Assembly: GCF_000372725.1 (NCBI RefSeq)
Contig: NW_005202176.1
Coordinates: 229,152-293,151 of the forward strand
Direction of reading: 5' to 3'
From: Emiliania huxleyi CCMP1516
Taxonomy: Eukaryota > Haptophyta > Isochrysidales > Noelaerhabdaceae
DNA length: 64,000 nt
This document shows positions 33,421-43,900 of this stretch, piece after piece. The translations under genes and the position numbers were made by a program. Every line of letters begins with the position of its first letter. Within the stretch, counting starts at the first letter, position 1. The notes beneath the pieces were generated by a model. The model saw nothing but the letters and a program-made list of their open reading frames with translations, had not been told where the DNA came from and did no database searches.

Positions 33421-34150
33421 CTACAGCTCCTCCTTCTCCCCCTGGCTGTGCTGCACAAGCAGCGCAATGAGCTTTCGCAGTTCGGCCGCCTCGCCCGGCG
33501 CCTTCTTCTTCCCCAGTCTCTTGAGCTTGCGACGGGCGAGATCGACGGGCACAATGCCGTCCTCGAAGGTCTTGTCGGGCAACGTGCGGGCGTGCGGGTC
33601 GGCTCCCGCCTCAAGGAGCATCGCCACCACCGGCAGGCTGCCCTTCTCCGCAGCCTTGTGCAGCGGCGTCCACTCATCGTGCTCAGCACAGGCGCTCACA
33701 TCGGCGCCGTGGTCGATGAGCAGCCGCACCATCGGCTCGCCTTCCCAGGCAGCGAGGAACAGTGCGTCGCGGCCCCTACGCACACCGTGACGGGTGATTC
33801 AACAGCAGCAGCATGCTTCCGGCCAAGCGTGTGTGTCGGCTCCAGGCGTTGGTTGGCGACGGGTCGCCGCCGGCATCGAGAAGCGCTTGAAGCGTCGCGA
33901 CCTTGTGCCGCACGACAGCCCACATGATGGCCGTATAGTTGTACAGGCCGCTCGCCGACGGCGACGCGCCTTTGCTGAGCAGCTCAGACACAAGCGAAGG
34001 ATCATCTGCGCCCTTCGCCTGCACGAGGCTTATGAGCTGGCCGTCGACCGTTGATGCCTCGCCCGCGTAAGCGTCCTCGTCCTCCTTAAGGCTGGCTAGC
34101 TCTGTGGCGGAGACAGGGTGGAGCAAGAGAAGCACGAGCAAACGCCACAT
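33421..34150 (-). CDS. Secreted ankyrin-repeat protein
   Basis: Exons 33861-34150 and 33421-33775 join over an 85-bp GT-AG intron in phase 2 to give 214 residues. It opens with a clear signal peptide (MWRLLVLLLLHPVSA). Ankyrin units follow: LVSELLSKGASPSASGLYNYTAIMWAV, KVATLQALLDAGGDP, RDALFLAAWEGEPMVRLLIDHGAD and TPLHKAAEKGSLPVVAMLLEAGADP. The tail is Lys-rich (KLKRLGKKK). Ankyrin repeats bind proteins; the partner is unknown. A second ankyrin gene lies 330 bases upstream on the same strand. Confidence 0.75.
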
Positions 34151-34484
34151 GTACCCGGGTCAGTGGGCTTGGCCGACGGCCCGGGCGAGCATTTTCTTTT
34201 TCTTTGTAGCTTGTCTATTACTCACAGGCTCTGAGGGCGTGTTGATCGCGTGCCGGCGGGGTGGCAACCTTACGTCTACTCAAATAAATAAGATAAGTCC
34301 TAACAAACGTATCCATGTCCATGTGGCATGCCGGCGTGGACATGGTCCAACATCAGAGCGCATCTAATTGTACATCTGAAGCGAGGCGGTGGGGGGCTCC
34401 AGCTAAAAACGAATGTACAGCGCCGCGACGGGCGACCCTGGCGCGCGCAATGTGCGCATATGGCATAAGCGCATCCTTGTGAGG

Positions 34485-35195
34485 TCAGCGAATCCGAATC
34501 TGGTAGCCGCCGATCGACTCGTAGAGATTCCTCGAGCGGCGGCGCGGCCGCCGCTGGCTGGAGGCCGTCCCGAACGAAAGCCCGCCCCACGCGCGAATCG
34601 CCTCTCCGCCCCAGCCGGTCGTGTTCGTGCTGCCTGCATCGGAGGCGCCCGAGCTTGACGGCGAGGGCGGCCGTGGGCCTGTTTCGCCATCGGGGAGCGG
34701 CGCGAGCATGGTCTCCCCACCCGGGCAGCTCACGAAAAAGCCGCGAAAATCTGAGCCTCCAGCCCCCACGCTCCCCAGGTCAAGCGCCGGCGGCACGGGA
34801 GGGGCGGGAGCGGCCGAGACGATAAGCTCGACGCACTCGGACTGCGCGATCGCTCGCCGGCGCTGTGGCGGCAGCGAGACGCTTTGAAGCGTCTGAACCG
34901 GGTCGGCGCCCGCCGCGAGCAGCCGGCGCACAACCTCGGCGTGGCCTGCCATTGCGGCGGCGGTGAGTGCGACGTGATCCGCAGTGGCGCCATGCTGAAG
35001 CAGCACGCGGACGTTGTCGACGTCGCCGCGCTTGCTGGCGATGTACAACGGCGTCGCGCCCGAGTGGGGGTCCCGCCAGCAGGCCGGTAAACCCGCCTCG
35101 ATCAGCGGTTCAAGGCTTCGCCCGCGAGCTGCGGCGTTGTAGACGAGGTGGCCATTGGCCGAGCGAGAGCCCGGCAGCACGGGCGGGCCGAGCAT
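34485..35195 (-). CDS. Ankyrin-repeat protein
   Basis: A single frame of 236 residues from the ATG at 35195. Residues 15-105 hold three ankyrin units: HLVYNAAARGRSLEPLIEAGLP, GATPLYIASKRGDVDNVRVLLQHGA and VALTAAAMAGHAEVVRRLLAAGADP. The second half is Gly/Pro/Ser-rich and ends in a basic patch (RRPRRRSR). No signal peptide is visible with this start. The first ankyrin unit begins almost at the N-terminus, so an upstream exon may be missing. Confidence 0.65.
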   Translation of the reverse strand: MLGPPVLPGSRSANGHLVYNAAARGRSLEPLIEAGLPACWRDPHSGATPLYIASKRGDVDNVRVLLQHGATADHVALTAAAMAGHAEVVRRLLAAGADPVQTLQSVSLPPQRRRAIAQSECVELIVSAAPAPPVPPALDLGSVGAGGSDFRGFFVSCPGGETMLAPLPDGETGPRPPSPSSSGASDAGSTNTTGWGGEAIRAWGGLSFGTASSQRRPRRRSRNLYESIGGYQIRIR

Positions 35196-35373
35196 CAGCA
35201 ACTCGGCTTCCCGGCGGCGGCTGAGCCAGCCAGCGCCGGGCAGCGAGCTCGAGTGCCGCTGCTACTCGCCGCTGGACGTCTTCGCCAGCGGCGGCGGCGC
35301 GAGCAGCGCCGAGCCCGTGCCGTCGATCCTGTACCTACACGGCGGCGCTTTACCTCGTCTGACCTCGACATAA
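35170..35373 (+). other. Possible fragment of an alpha/beta hydrolase
   Basis: A frame without an ATG ends in PSILYLHGGA, which resembles the strand and oxyanion-hole HGG motif of hormone-sensitive-lipase-type hydrolases. It is preceded by a plausible ECRCYSPLDVFASGG segment. The frame stops 10 residues later and no GxSxG or catalytic Asp/His follows within 1 kb. It overlaps the 5' end of the opposite-strand ankyrin gene. Chance is quite possible. Confidence 0.25.
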
Positions 35374-35410
35374 CAGCCACATTTTCTTCTTCTTCATACA
35401 CTACGACCTT

Positions 35411-35589
35411 GGTTCCAACTTTTTGCGGGGTATGGTATGGTAGTGTCGCGGCCCAAAGGGTGGGGGGGTATGGTCCTGACCGCCCATCCCCGGTCTCCGG
35501 GAGGCTGGGTCTGTCAGCAGGCGGGGGGGTATGGTCTCGAGGTGGGTTGCGCGAGGCTACCATACCATACCCAGCAAAAAGTCCGAACC
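35411..35589. mobile_element. Foldback/MITE-like element with 33-bp arms
   Basis: The left arm 35411-35443 and right arm 35557-35589 are inverted copies with about four mismatches; each contains ACTTTTTGC and GGTATGGTATGGTAG. The loop carries two more GGGGGGTATGGTC units. Total 179 bp, non-coding. No target duplication was identified. Confidence 0.6.
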
Positions 35590-36793
35590 CTGGGTCGGGC
35601 TCATATAGGCAAGCGTGGGCCCGAGGAGTTCTTTGCCGGGGGCAAGCAGGTGATTACACTGACCCAAATACAGCAAACCAAACAATACGGCCTGATGGGC
35701 GCCATACGCGGCAGAAAGAATTCTCTGGTGCCGCGCGCAGCACGTCGCTAACTTTGGGCGCGTCGTGCAGACGTTCAGACAGGCGGTGGCACGGATCGTA
35801 CGGCGGGCCAAGTGGGGCCGCATCATTAGGGCCCTAAGACTGCGCGCACGAAATGGAGAAATGATAGCCCATTCTTCGCGATCAGCCCCTAGTATGTGGC
35901 CACGTGTGAGGGATCCAGGACCGCAAGGTCCCAATCCACGTGCCGGGTATCACATCACAAGGTACGTGCTTCGTGGGACGGGTACGCGGGGGTGGGACTA
36001 AGTAACCGCGGGCGGGGGCAGTATCACGCGACCGTTATACACACGGCGACCCCTTGAGATTTGATTGAGATGCAGATGAGCTCGCGAGCTCGCGCGTGTG
36101 TTTCGTCGGTCGGCCGTCCTGTTCACACATCTCATTGAGATTGTTATTCAAATTCCATGTTCACAGCAATTGTCTCCCCTTTCGCCGCTGTCTCTGAGCG
36201 TAGCGGGATCGCCGACTTGGTCGCCCCGACCGCCGCTGCCAGCCGCTGGCGTGACCGCGTCCCTTTTGTCCCTTTTGCTCCCACTCTTTGCTCCCTTTTC
36301 CCTCGCCGCGTAACTTGCGCCCCTTTTGAAAACTTTTATTTTGTTATATTAAACCCTTTTTTCACCACCTGAGATCCCGAATCTCAGCCCTGCAATTATG
36401 ACCCCAACTGCCCTGCCCTGCCCTGCCCTGCCCTGCCCTGCACCACGTGTGTGTGTGTGTGTGTGTCGTCGTGGTTTCGTATCAAGAATACTCACTCACT
36501 CACTCACTCACCTGCACCACGCTGCCCGGCGTCTCTCACTTTCCGGGACAGCCCCGCCCTTGTGAGGCAGGAAAGTGGTGGCTACTATGTATGTAGAAAG
36601 ATGAACAACAGTCAGGCTCGGACTGGACACCAACGCGGTATGGCTACTCCGCGCACCTGAATTCTTTTTGGTAGGCTCGGCCTCGCAGCCGCTCGGTCGC
36701 GCGAGCCGTTCCGCTGTGCAACGCTCTCGATCTCTCGCGCTCTCGCTCTCGCTCTCGCTCTCTCTCTATTTACGCAGGCCACCCCTCGCGGCC
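35590..36793. other. Intergenic with simple and dispersed repeats
   Basis: It holds a CCCTG run at about 36410-36443, a GT run and then the R3 block (36453-36495; GTGGTTTCGTATCAAGAATA), which recurs at 48405-48447. The R4 block (36591-36640; CAGTCAGGCTCGGACTGGAC) recurs at 51000-51050. A CTCTCG/CTCTCT tract at 36725-36768 lies immediately before the exosome gene and may be part of its promoter. No coding region was recognised. Confidence 0.55.
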
Positions 36794-38242
36794 ATGCCTC
36801 GGCCGATGTCGACCGCCGAATCGGCCTTCATCCTTCGAGCGCTCGGCGAGGGCCTCCGCGTCGACGGCCGGCGGCCGCGCGAGTCGCGGCCGCTGAGCGT
36901 GGCGTGCGGCCTGCGCGAGGGCTCCGTCGAGGTGCGGCTCGGCGAGACCAAGGTGATGGCTGCGGTCAGCGCGGAGCTGGTCGAGCCCTTTGCCGACCGG
37001 CCGACTGAGGGGCAGCTCCTCTTCTTCGTCGAGCTCTCGCCGATGGCCTCTCCGGCGTACGAGCCCGGCCGGCCGTCCGACTCCGCCGTCGAGCTCGTGC
37101 GGCTGCTCGAGCGGGCCTTCCGCAAGGCGCAGGCGGTGGACGTCGAGGCGCTCTGCATCGTCGCGGGCAAGCGCGTCTGGTCCATCCGCTGCGACGTGAC
37201 GCTCCTCGACGACCGCGGCAACGCCGCCGACGCGGCGTGCACCGCCGCGCTCGGCGCGCTGCTCCACTTTCGGCTCCCGGCGGTGAGCATCGTCGGCAGC
37301 GGGTCCGAGGCGGCGGTGAAGGTGCTCCCTCCCGAGCAGGCCGAGCCCACGAAGCTCGTCTTTCATCACATGCCTGTCTCGACCACGCTCGGCCTCTTCC
37401 GGCCGGCGGGAGGGGGCGGCGGCGGCGGCGGCGGCGGCGGGAGCGGCGGCGGCGGGGGCGGCTCCGCCGCCGTGCTGGCTGTCGACCCGACGGACCGCGA
37501 GGAGCTCGTCGAGGAGGGGCGGCTCGTGGTAGTGACAAACCAGTACGACGAGCTCTGCGCGCTGCACAAGCTCGGGGGGCTACCCGCGCACCAGGCGGGG
37601 GCGGGCTGGGCGGCGGGCGGCGGGCGCGCGGGTGCGCGGGACACGTCCGGGACGCGTCCGCCCCACGCGCCGTAGGAGACCGTCTCCGAGGCCGTGCGGC
37701 TCGCCGCGGCGCTGGCTCCGTCGCGGCTGTCTGCGGTGCAGGCGGCGATGGCGAGGCACGCGGAGGAGATGGCGGCGCGCGCTGTCGTGCTCGCCAAGAC
37801 GGGGCGGCTGCCGCAGAGGCAGGCGGCGGGCGGCGCGACCACCGTCGAGGCTGGCGCGGGACCCGCCGCCGCCGCCCCGCCCGCTGCGGGCGAGGGCGAG
37901 GGTGGCACCGGCGGCACGGGCGAGGAGGCGGCCGCCCCGCCCGCCGCGGCGGACGTCGAGATGGCGGACGGCGGTGCGGCGGCGGGAGAGGAGGAGGTGG
38001 AGGAGAGCAGCGCGGCAGCGGCGGCGGCGGCGGCGGCGGCGGAGGGAGCGTTGGGGGACAGCGACGAGGACGAGGCCGCGACCGCGACGTTAGTCTCGCC
38101 CTTTGCGGCGGGCGGGACCGCCGCGGCGGAGGCCGGGGGCGGAGCAGGGCGGGGGACGGGGGCGGTGAGCAAAGGCGCCGCCGCGCCGCCAGCGAAGAAG
38201 CGGAAGACTGGCAAGGCCGCCAAGAAGAAGGGCCGGTCCTGA
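36794..38242 (+). CDS. RRP45: Exosome complex component RRP45 (EXOSC9-like)
   Basis: Exons 36794-37594 and 37676-38242 join across an 81-bp intron that needs a GC donor (CAG|GC ... GTAG|GAG), giving 455 residues. The RNase PH fold starts RPMSTAESAFILRALGEGLR then VDGRRPRESRPL, typical of RRP45/RRP42. It continues with VEVRLGETKVMAAVSAELVEP, LVRLLERAFRKAQAVD, VWSIRCDVTLLDDRGN and LVVVTNQYDELCALHKLGG. A (Gly)n insert sits at residues ~208-230. The C-terminal 180 residues are Ala/Glu-rich and end in a nuclear signal (KKRKTGKAAKKKGRS). In the eukaryotic exosome ring this subunit is catalytically inactive and needed for 3'-5' RNA decay and rRNA processing. Confidence 0.9.
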
Positions 38243-39614
38243 GACGTAAGAGAGCAGCTCCCGCGCTCGGGGCGTCCGTGAAGGGAGAGGCGAGAGCGTG
38301 TGTGGCAGGGAGAGGAGGTACCGGGGGTGGGGACATGCTGCCAACGTGGAATACACGTGCAAACCAGCGCCTACGCATGGTGTGTGATGTGAGCAGTGCT
38401 CAAACTTTACCGGTATGGGAGTTTTTGGCTAATCAAACCCAAGGCCTGCACTACCGTATCCGTAATCAAAAACCCGAAAAAGTGGCTAGAGTGGGGTACG
38501 CGCTCGCGGGATACCAGTTCGAGTTGCCTCAACGGATCGAAATCAAAGCGAGTCGGAGCATCTGAATTTCCCCCCTTCCGGGTTGTTGCACAGTATATGG
38601 GACACGATGTCTCAAATATGAGGGGTTTTGACTCTCCTACCGGCTCGCTGAGGGCGAGGGCGGGGGTGGCGCCGGCGGCACGGGCGACGTATCGGCTCGC
38701 GAGGGTGGGGTGTGCGAGTACGAGACCGATACGTCGCAGTTCTCTTGCGTAGGCGGTTAGTCGTGCACTAACCCTGAGGATACCCTTCGGAGTCGCTCCT
38801 CATCCGAGGGTGCCTAACCATGAATACAAGGCGGTTTACGACACCGGCGGGGTGGATGACGGCCATAATCCCCGAGGGCTCCGAGGCGTTTGGGCACTTC
38901 GTGCTGATGGTTCCGGCTTTAGCCCCGGCGGCGCCGCCGGGCAAAACGAGGGCGACGTAGAAGAAGATGAACTGAACATCCTTCCGCCTGGCTGGGCGGT
39001 GTGCGATGAGCGGTGGTGGCGGCGCTCCAAGAGAGTGCGCGAGGAAGAGGGCTTGCCCCCCCCCGGCTTGCCCCCCCCCCCCCCCCCCCCCCGCCCGCCC
39101 GCCCGCCCGCAAGGCGCGAGATCCACCCTACCACCGTGACAAAACTCATCCCCAAAGTGACTCACTCAGCTGTTCCACCGCCGATCCGATGTACTTTTAG
39201 CTTAATGGGAGACAGGGGAGAGGGAGACGCGCTTTCTTGGCCCTTAGGGGCCCTACTCAGCGCAGTCTCTCTCCGATGCACCCATTTTTTGGAGACATTG
39301 ATTTTTTCTTCTTGGCCGGCGTAGCCGTAGGAAGGGCTTAGTGGCCTGCCATGTCACAGGAAGGGCTGTGGTTGCAGATTACCACCCATCACTTTGTTTT
39401 GGTATAGACTCGAGATGCTTGATTTCTTTTCTTGCTAAATTTTAAAGAAACTAACGCCGAGTTTCATCGCCCAGAAGGCCGACGGCCAAAGCTCGAGGTG
39501 TGGCTGGGCCGGTCAGTGGCGGTCAGATCGCCAGGTCGAGGGTGTGGCTGGTCAGTGGCGGTCAGATCTCGACCGCCGGGCAGAGTCGCCAGCCGCTCGC
39601 GTGCTCTTGAGGCG
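38243..39614. other. Intergenic
   Basis: No gene was recognised. An inverted pair (CGACGTATCGG near 38677 and CCGATACGTCG near 38725) can form a hairpin. A poly-C run lies at about 39059-39098. The remainder, including the 39.15-39.6 kb stretch before the receptor-like gene, is AT-richer than average. Confidence 0.45.
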
Positions 39615-40941
39615 ATGCACCTGCTGTGCCACGCCCTGCTCGCGGCCGGCGCGGCCGCAAAACTGAATCTTCGCGCCGGCGGCGCCAGCTTTCCCGCCGC
39701 GATGTACCAAGACGTGAGCTTTGCCTACAGCTTCCGCAAGCCCGCGAGCGCATCGGCCGACATCTCATACCACTCAGTCGGCTCCTCGGCGGGCAAGCGA
39801 TGGATCAAGGACGGCACCCAGCGGTGCGAAGACGACGTGCGGCCGTGCGTCACGCTCGACTGGGCCGCCTCCGATTCCCTCCTCACCGAGAGCGACTACG
39901 CCGCTCAGCCGGACCTGCAGATGTTTCCGACTCTGGCCGGCGCCGTGGTGCCAATCTTCAACCTGCCGAACCACACCGAGGGCGAGGGGCAGGATTTGCT
40001 GCTGACGCCCACGCTGGTGAGCAAGATCTTCCGCGGCGCGGTCACGCGCTGGGACCATCCCGAGATTGTCTCAATCAACCCGCTCCTCGCCCTCCCCGCG
40101 GAACGGATCCTGCTCTGCGTGCGTGCGGACGGCAGCGGCACGACCGAGATCTTCAAGAAGGCCCTCTCCGCATTCGAGCAGGAGTTTAAGGAGCAGGTGG
40201 GCGCGGACAGCGGCACACGCTGGGGCCTGGCCAACGTGACGCGCCGCCGGCTCAACAGCGGCGTTGCTACCTATGTCGCCCACACGCCGTACTCGCTCGG
40301 CTATTCGGTACTCGCGGAGGCCGAGTCGGCGGGCCTCCCGTTCGCCGCGCTGCTCAAGGGAGATCACCGGGTGCGCGCGTCGCCGACCTCTGTCGCGTAC
40401 GCGCTCGCCGAGCTCGGCCTCGAGATCGGCAACGAGCGCGAGGTGCTGACTGCAGACGTCCACAACGCGCTCGGGCTGATGGCGTGGCCAATCTGCGGCT
40501 ACACCTACCTGGTCATGCGCACCAACCCGCTGCCGGCCGAGGTCCCCGGCTCGTCGCTGGAGACGCGGCGTGCGGTGGTCGACTTTTGGCGCTGGTTCTA
40601 CACGGACCCGCAGGGCGTCGTCGCACGGCTAGCCGCGAAGAATGGCTTTGCACCCCTCCCTCCTATTGTCTCGGAAAAGGTGCTGCCGTTCCTCCTCAAG
40701 AGCATCCGGTGGCAGGGCGTGCCGGTGGCCTTGCCGGAGCCCAAGCCGTCGCTGACGGTGGTTGGGCCGGTGTGGCTCTCGTCGGCGTTCGAGCAGCTTG
40801 GCATCATCTACGAGCAGGACCCGCACTCGAACGCGGAGACGAGCTACGCCGTGGTCAAGGACGGCAAGCAGGAGCTCTTCTGGCGCTGCAGCGCTCGAGC
40901 AGCGTCGGGGACGGCCTTGACAGCTTGGGGAGAGCTCGACT

Positions 40942-40982
<41 letters not shown>

Positions 40983-43900
40983 GCAGCGGCACCGTCGCCG
41001 CCACCCGCCATCGGGTCGGTGGTTGTGACGGCGGAGGCGTGGGAGGCGGTGGCGTCGGGGGACGAGGGCGTCGCGACTCTTCCGCTCGCCGCCGTCGCCA
41101 TCGGGGTTGCGTACACGCTCGTCCCGTGCCGGGCCAACCGCACCTGCGCCGACGGCGAGGGCGCCTCAGAGCCGCTCGTGCTCGACGCGTTTGCGATCGG
41201 CCGCCTCTGCTCGGGCGAGATCCGCACCTGGGACGACGACTACCTCGTCTCGCTCAACCCGTGGCTCGTCGGCGTGGGTACCGTCCCGATCGTGCTGCAG
41301 GCGGAGCCCTCGACGTCGGACACCATGGCCGCGCTGCGGGACAAGCTGCAGGCACTCGGGCAGCGGACGGAGCTCCTGACAGGATTTCTGAGTCACCATC
41401 GTCGGGACATGCTGCAGGCGCTCGGACAGCTGACGGAGCCGGACGGCGCCTTCTGCCCGGCGGCACACGTGCAGCCTTCGTCGGCGCGGGTGAGCTCCGC
41501 CGTCCTGCACGACGAGTACTCGCTCGGCATCCTCCCAGTCGGAGGCGCCGCGCCCGGAAGGCTGGGCCAGCCCGGCGACGTGCACGATGGAATGAATTGA
41601 TGAATCACTCGACATCTAGGCGCCGTGCCGCACGGTTGGGCCAGCCTGGCGACGTGCCCGCCGCCTAAGAGCGGAGAGTGGCGCTCTCTGATCTTTGACC
41701 CCGCCGCCGCAGCGGCTTGCCGCGCGCGCGCGATGCCGCCGGCAGTCGCGAACTTGCGCAGCTGCTCGCGGCCGCTGAGTGCCGACTCTGCGCGCCCCAC
41801 GGAGCCGTGCTATCCGCTCGCGGTCTTTGCGCTTCTGCTGGTCCCCACCGATTTCCGCGGCGACGAGTGCGCGGCGCTCGAGGCGGAGAGTGTGCCCAAG
41901 CAGCTCGCGCGCTACCTCGCGTGGCTGTACGGACTCGACACCGCCGACGACAGCAGCGGAGTGGCGCCGCTGCACCGCGCGCTCGCCCGCGAGTCGATGG
42001 CCTTCATGGGCCGCGAATGCGAGCTGGACGAGGCGCGGCGACGCTTCCGAGACACCACCGTCCACGATGTTGTCCCTGCTCACAATGCCTTCAGTACCAC
42101 ATCACCTCGTGCGCTGGAAGCAGCGGGCGGCATGCCCGCACCGCCACTACCCAACCCACGATGTCTCCTGGCCGGCCGCCTGCCACGCCGCAGGCGCACT
42201 TGGCCCACGAGCTGACTCGAGAGGCGCTGTACCAGCTCACGTGCGAGACATCGCCGAGAGATCAGCGAGACATCGCCGAGAGATCAGCGAGACATCGTCG
42301 AGAGATCGCCGAGAGATCGCCGAGCTGCCGAGCGACCTGCTGCCCCGCCGCACCGTTGGTGCCCTGCTTGCGCTCGTACCGCGCCGTTTTTTGCGGTCCT
42401 GCCACCATCCTCCACCAAAGGAGGCTCTCCATGCCCGCCTCTGCAGATGCGACGGCCGCTCGCTGCTCCGGCCCGACGACACGAGCGCCGAGGTTGCGAC
42501 GGGTTCGATCTTGCTGATCACGTTTAGCTCCGTGCTGGGCGCGCTGGCCACCGTCCTCCTCTTCAGCCTCGCCCTCTGCACGCGCCACCGCCGCAACATG
42601 AGTCGCCGCGCCGCCAGCCTACGCGCGTCTCGCGACCGGGCACACATGGACTTGCAGCTCGTCACCCACCGGATCAAGGCCGGGTTGCGCGTCTCCTTCG
42701 ACGCGGTGCCCAGCGCCGAGGCGCCGTCCCTCTCGATGCCGCCAGGCCCGCCGCCCGGCTAGATCTCGGCTAGCTCTCGGCGAGCTCTCGGTGGGATCTC
42801 GGCCGCATCTCGGCCGCATCTCGACCGCATCTGTTCTCGGCTGTATCTTGGCTGTATCTCGCCAGGCCCGCCTTCCGGCTCGTCTGGCTGCACGCTCGCC
42901 GACCGCGGGCACAGCGTCGGCGGCTTGGTGGCGGGATTGCGCCGCAAGACGCGCGTCGACAGCCTCCACGCGGAGGGCGCGATCTCGCTCCCCGAGATCC
43001 CGCTTGAGCTGCTGCAGCTAGTCGCCAGGGCGGTGCCTGTCGACGACGCGTTTGCGTTTGGCAGCGTCTGCACCCGCTTTCGGCGAGTCATGTGCCAGCG
43101 CGGCTCGCAGCACGCCCGCTTCCCGTGCGGTGTGCGGACGAGGCACGCGGCGGCGTGGGCGTCGGCGGCGCGCCTGGCGTGGGCACGGCAGTCAGGGTAC
43201 AAGTGGCGGGCCTCGGACGTCGCACTCTGCGCTGAGCAAGGCCGCTTCGAGGCGTCGCCGCCGTCCCTAGCCCGCCCCCTCCCGAGACCCCGCCCCCACT
43301 CACATACCCCTCCCGAGACCTTGTTTGTTCCCCCCACACCCACCCACCGCCACCAGCGCCATCATCGCCGCCACCATCGCCACCGCCACCGCCATCGCCA
43401 CCGCCATCGCCACCGCCGTCCGCACCAGGTGCTTCAGTGGGCGTGGGAGCAAGGCTGTCCGGCGGACGAGCGCACTTGCAGTGCGGCGGCGAGGGGTGGC
43501 CACCTCTCGGTGCTGCGATTTGCGCGGCAGCAGGGCTGCCCATGGGATTCGCGCACGTGCAGTGCTGCGGCGGCGGGAGGCAGGCTCGAGGTGCTGCAGT
43601 GGGCGCGGCAGCAGGGCTGCCCTTGGGACGCAGAGACGTGCAGCACGGCGGCCAGGGGTGGGCATCTGTCGGTGCTGGCTTGGGCGCGGCAGCAGGGCTG
43701 CCCTTGGGGTGCAGACACGTGCGCCGAGGCGGCGGCCGGAGGCAGGCTCGAGGTGCTGAAGTGGGTTTTGGAGCAGCGCTGCCCTTGGGACGAGCGCACT
43801 TGCAGTGCGGCGGCGAGGGGCGGCCACCTCTCGGTGCTGCAGTTTGCGCGGCAGCAGGGCTGCCGATGGGATGCGCGCACGTGCAGTGCTGCGGCGGCGG

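Noticed and set aside
36410-36443. CCCTG run as a second telomere-like tract
   Set aside because: The five-base unit CCCTG is not a telomere repeat; it is a simple microsatellite.
37694-38242. Independent Ala/Glu-rich gene
   Set aside because: It is in phase with the RRP45 first exon across a short GC-AG intron and carries the basic C-terminal tail known in this subunit.
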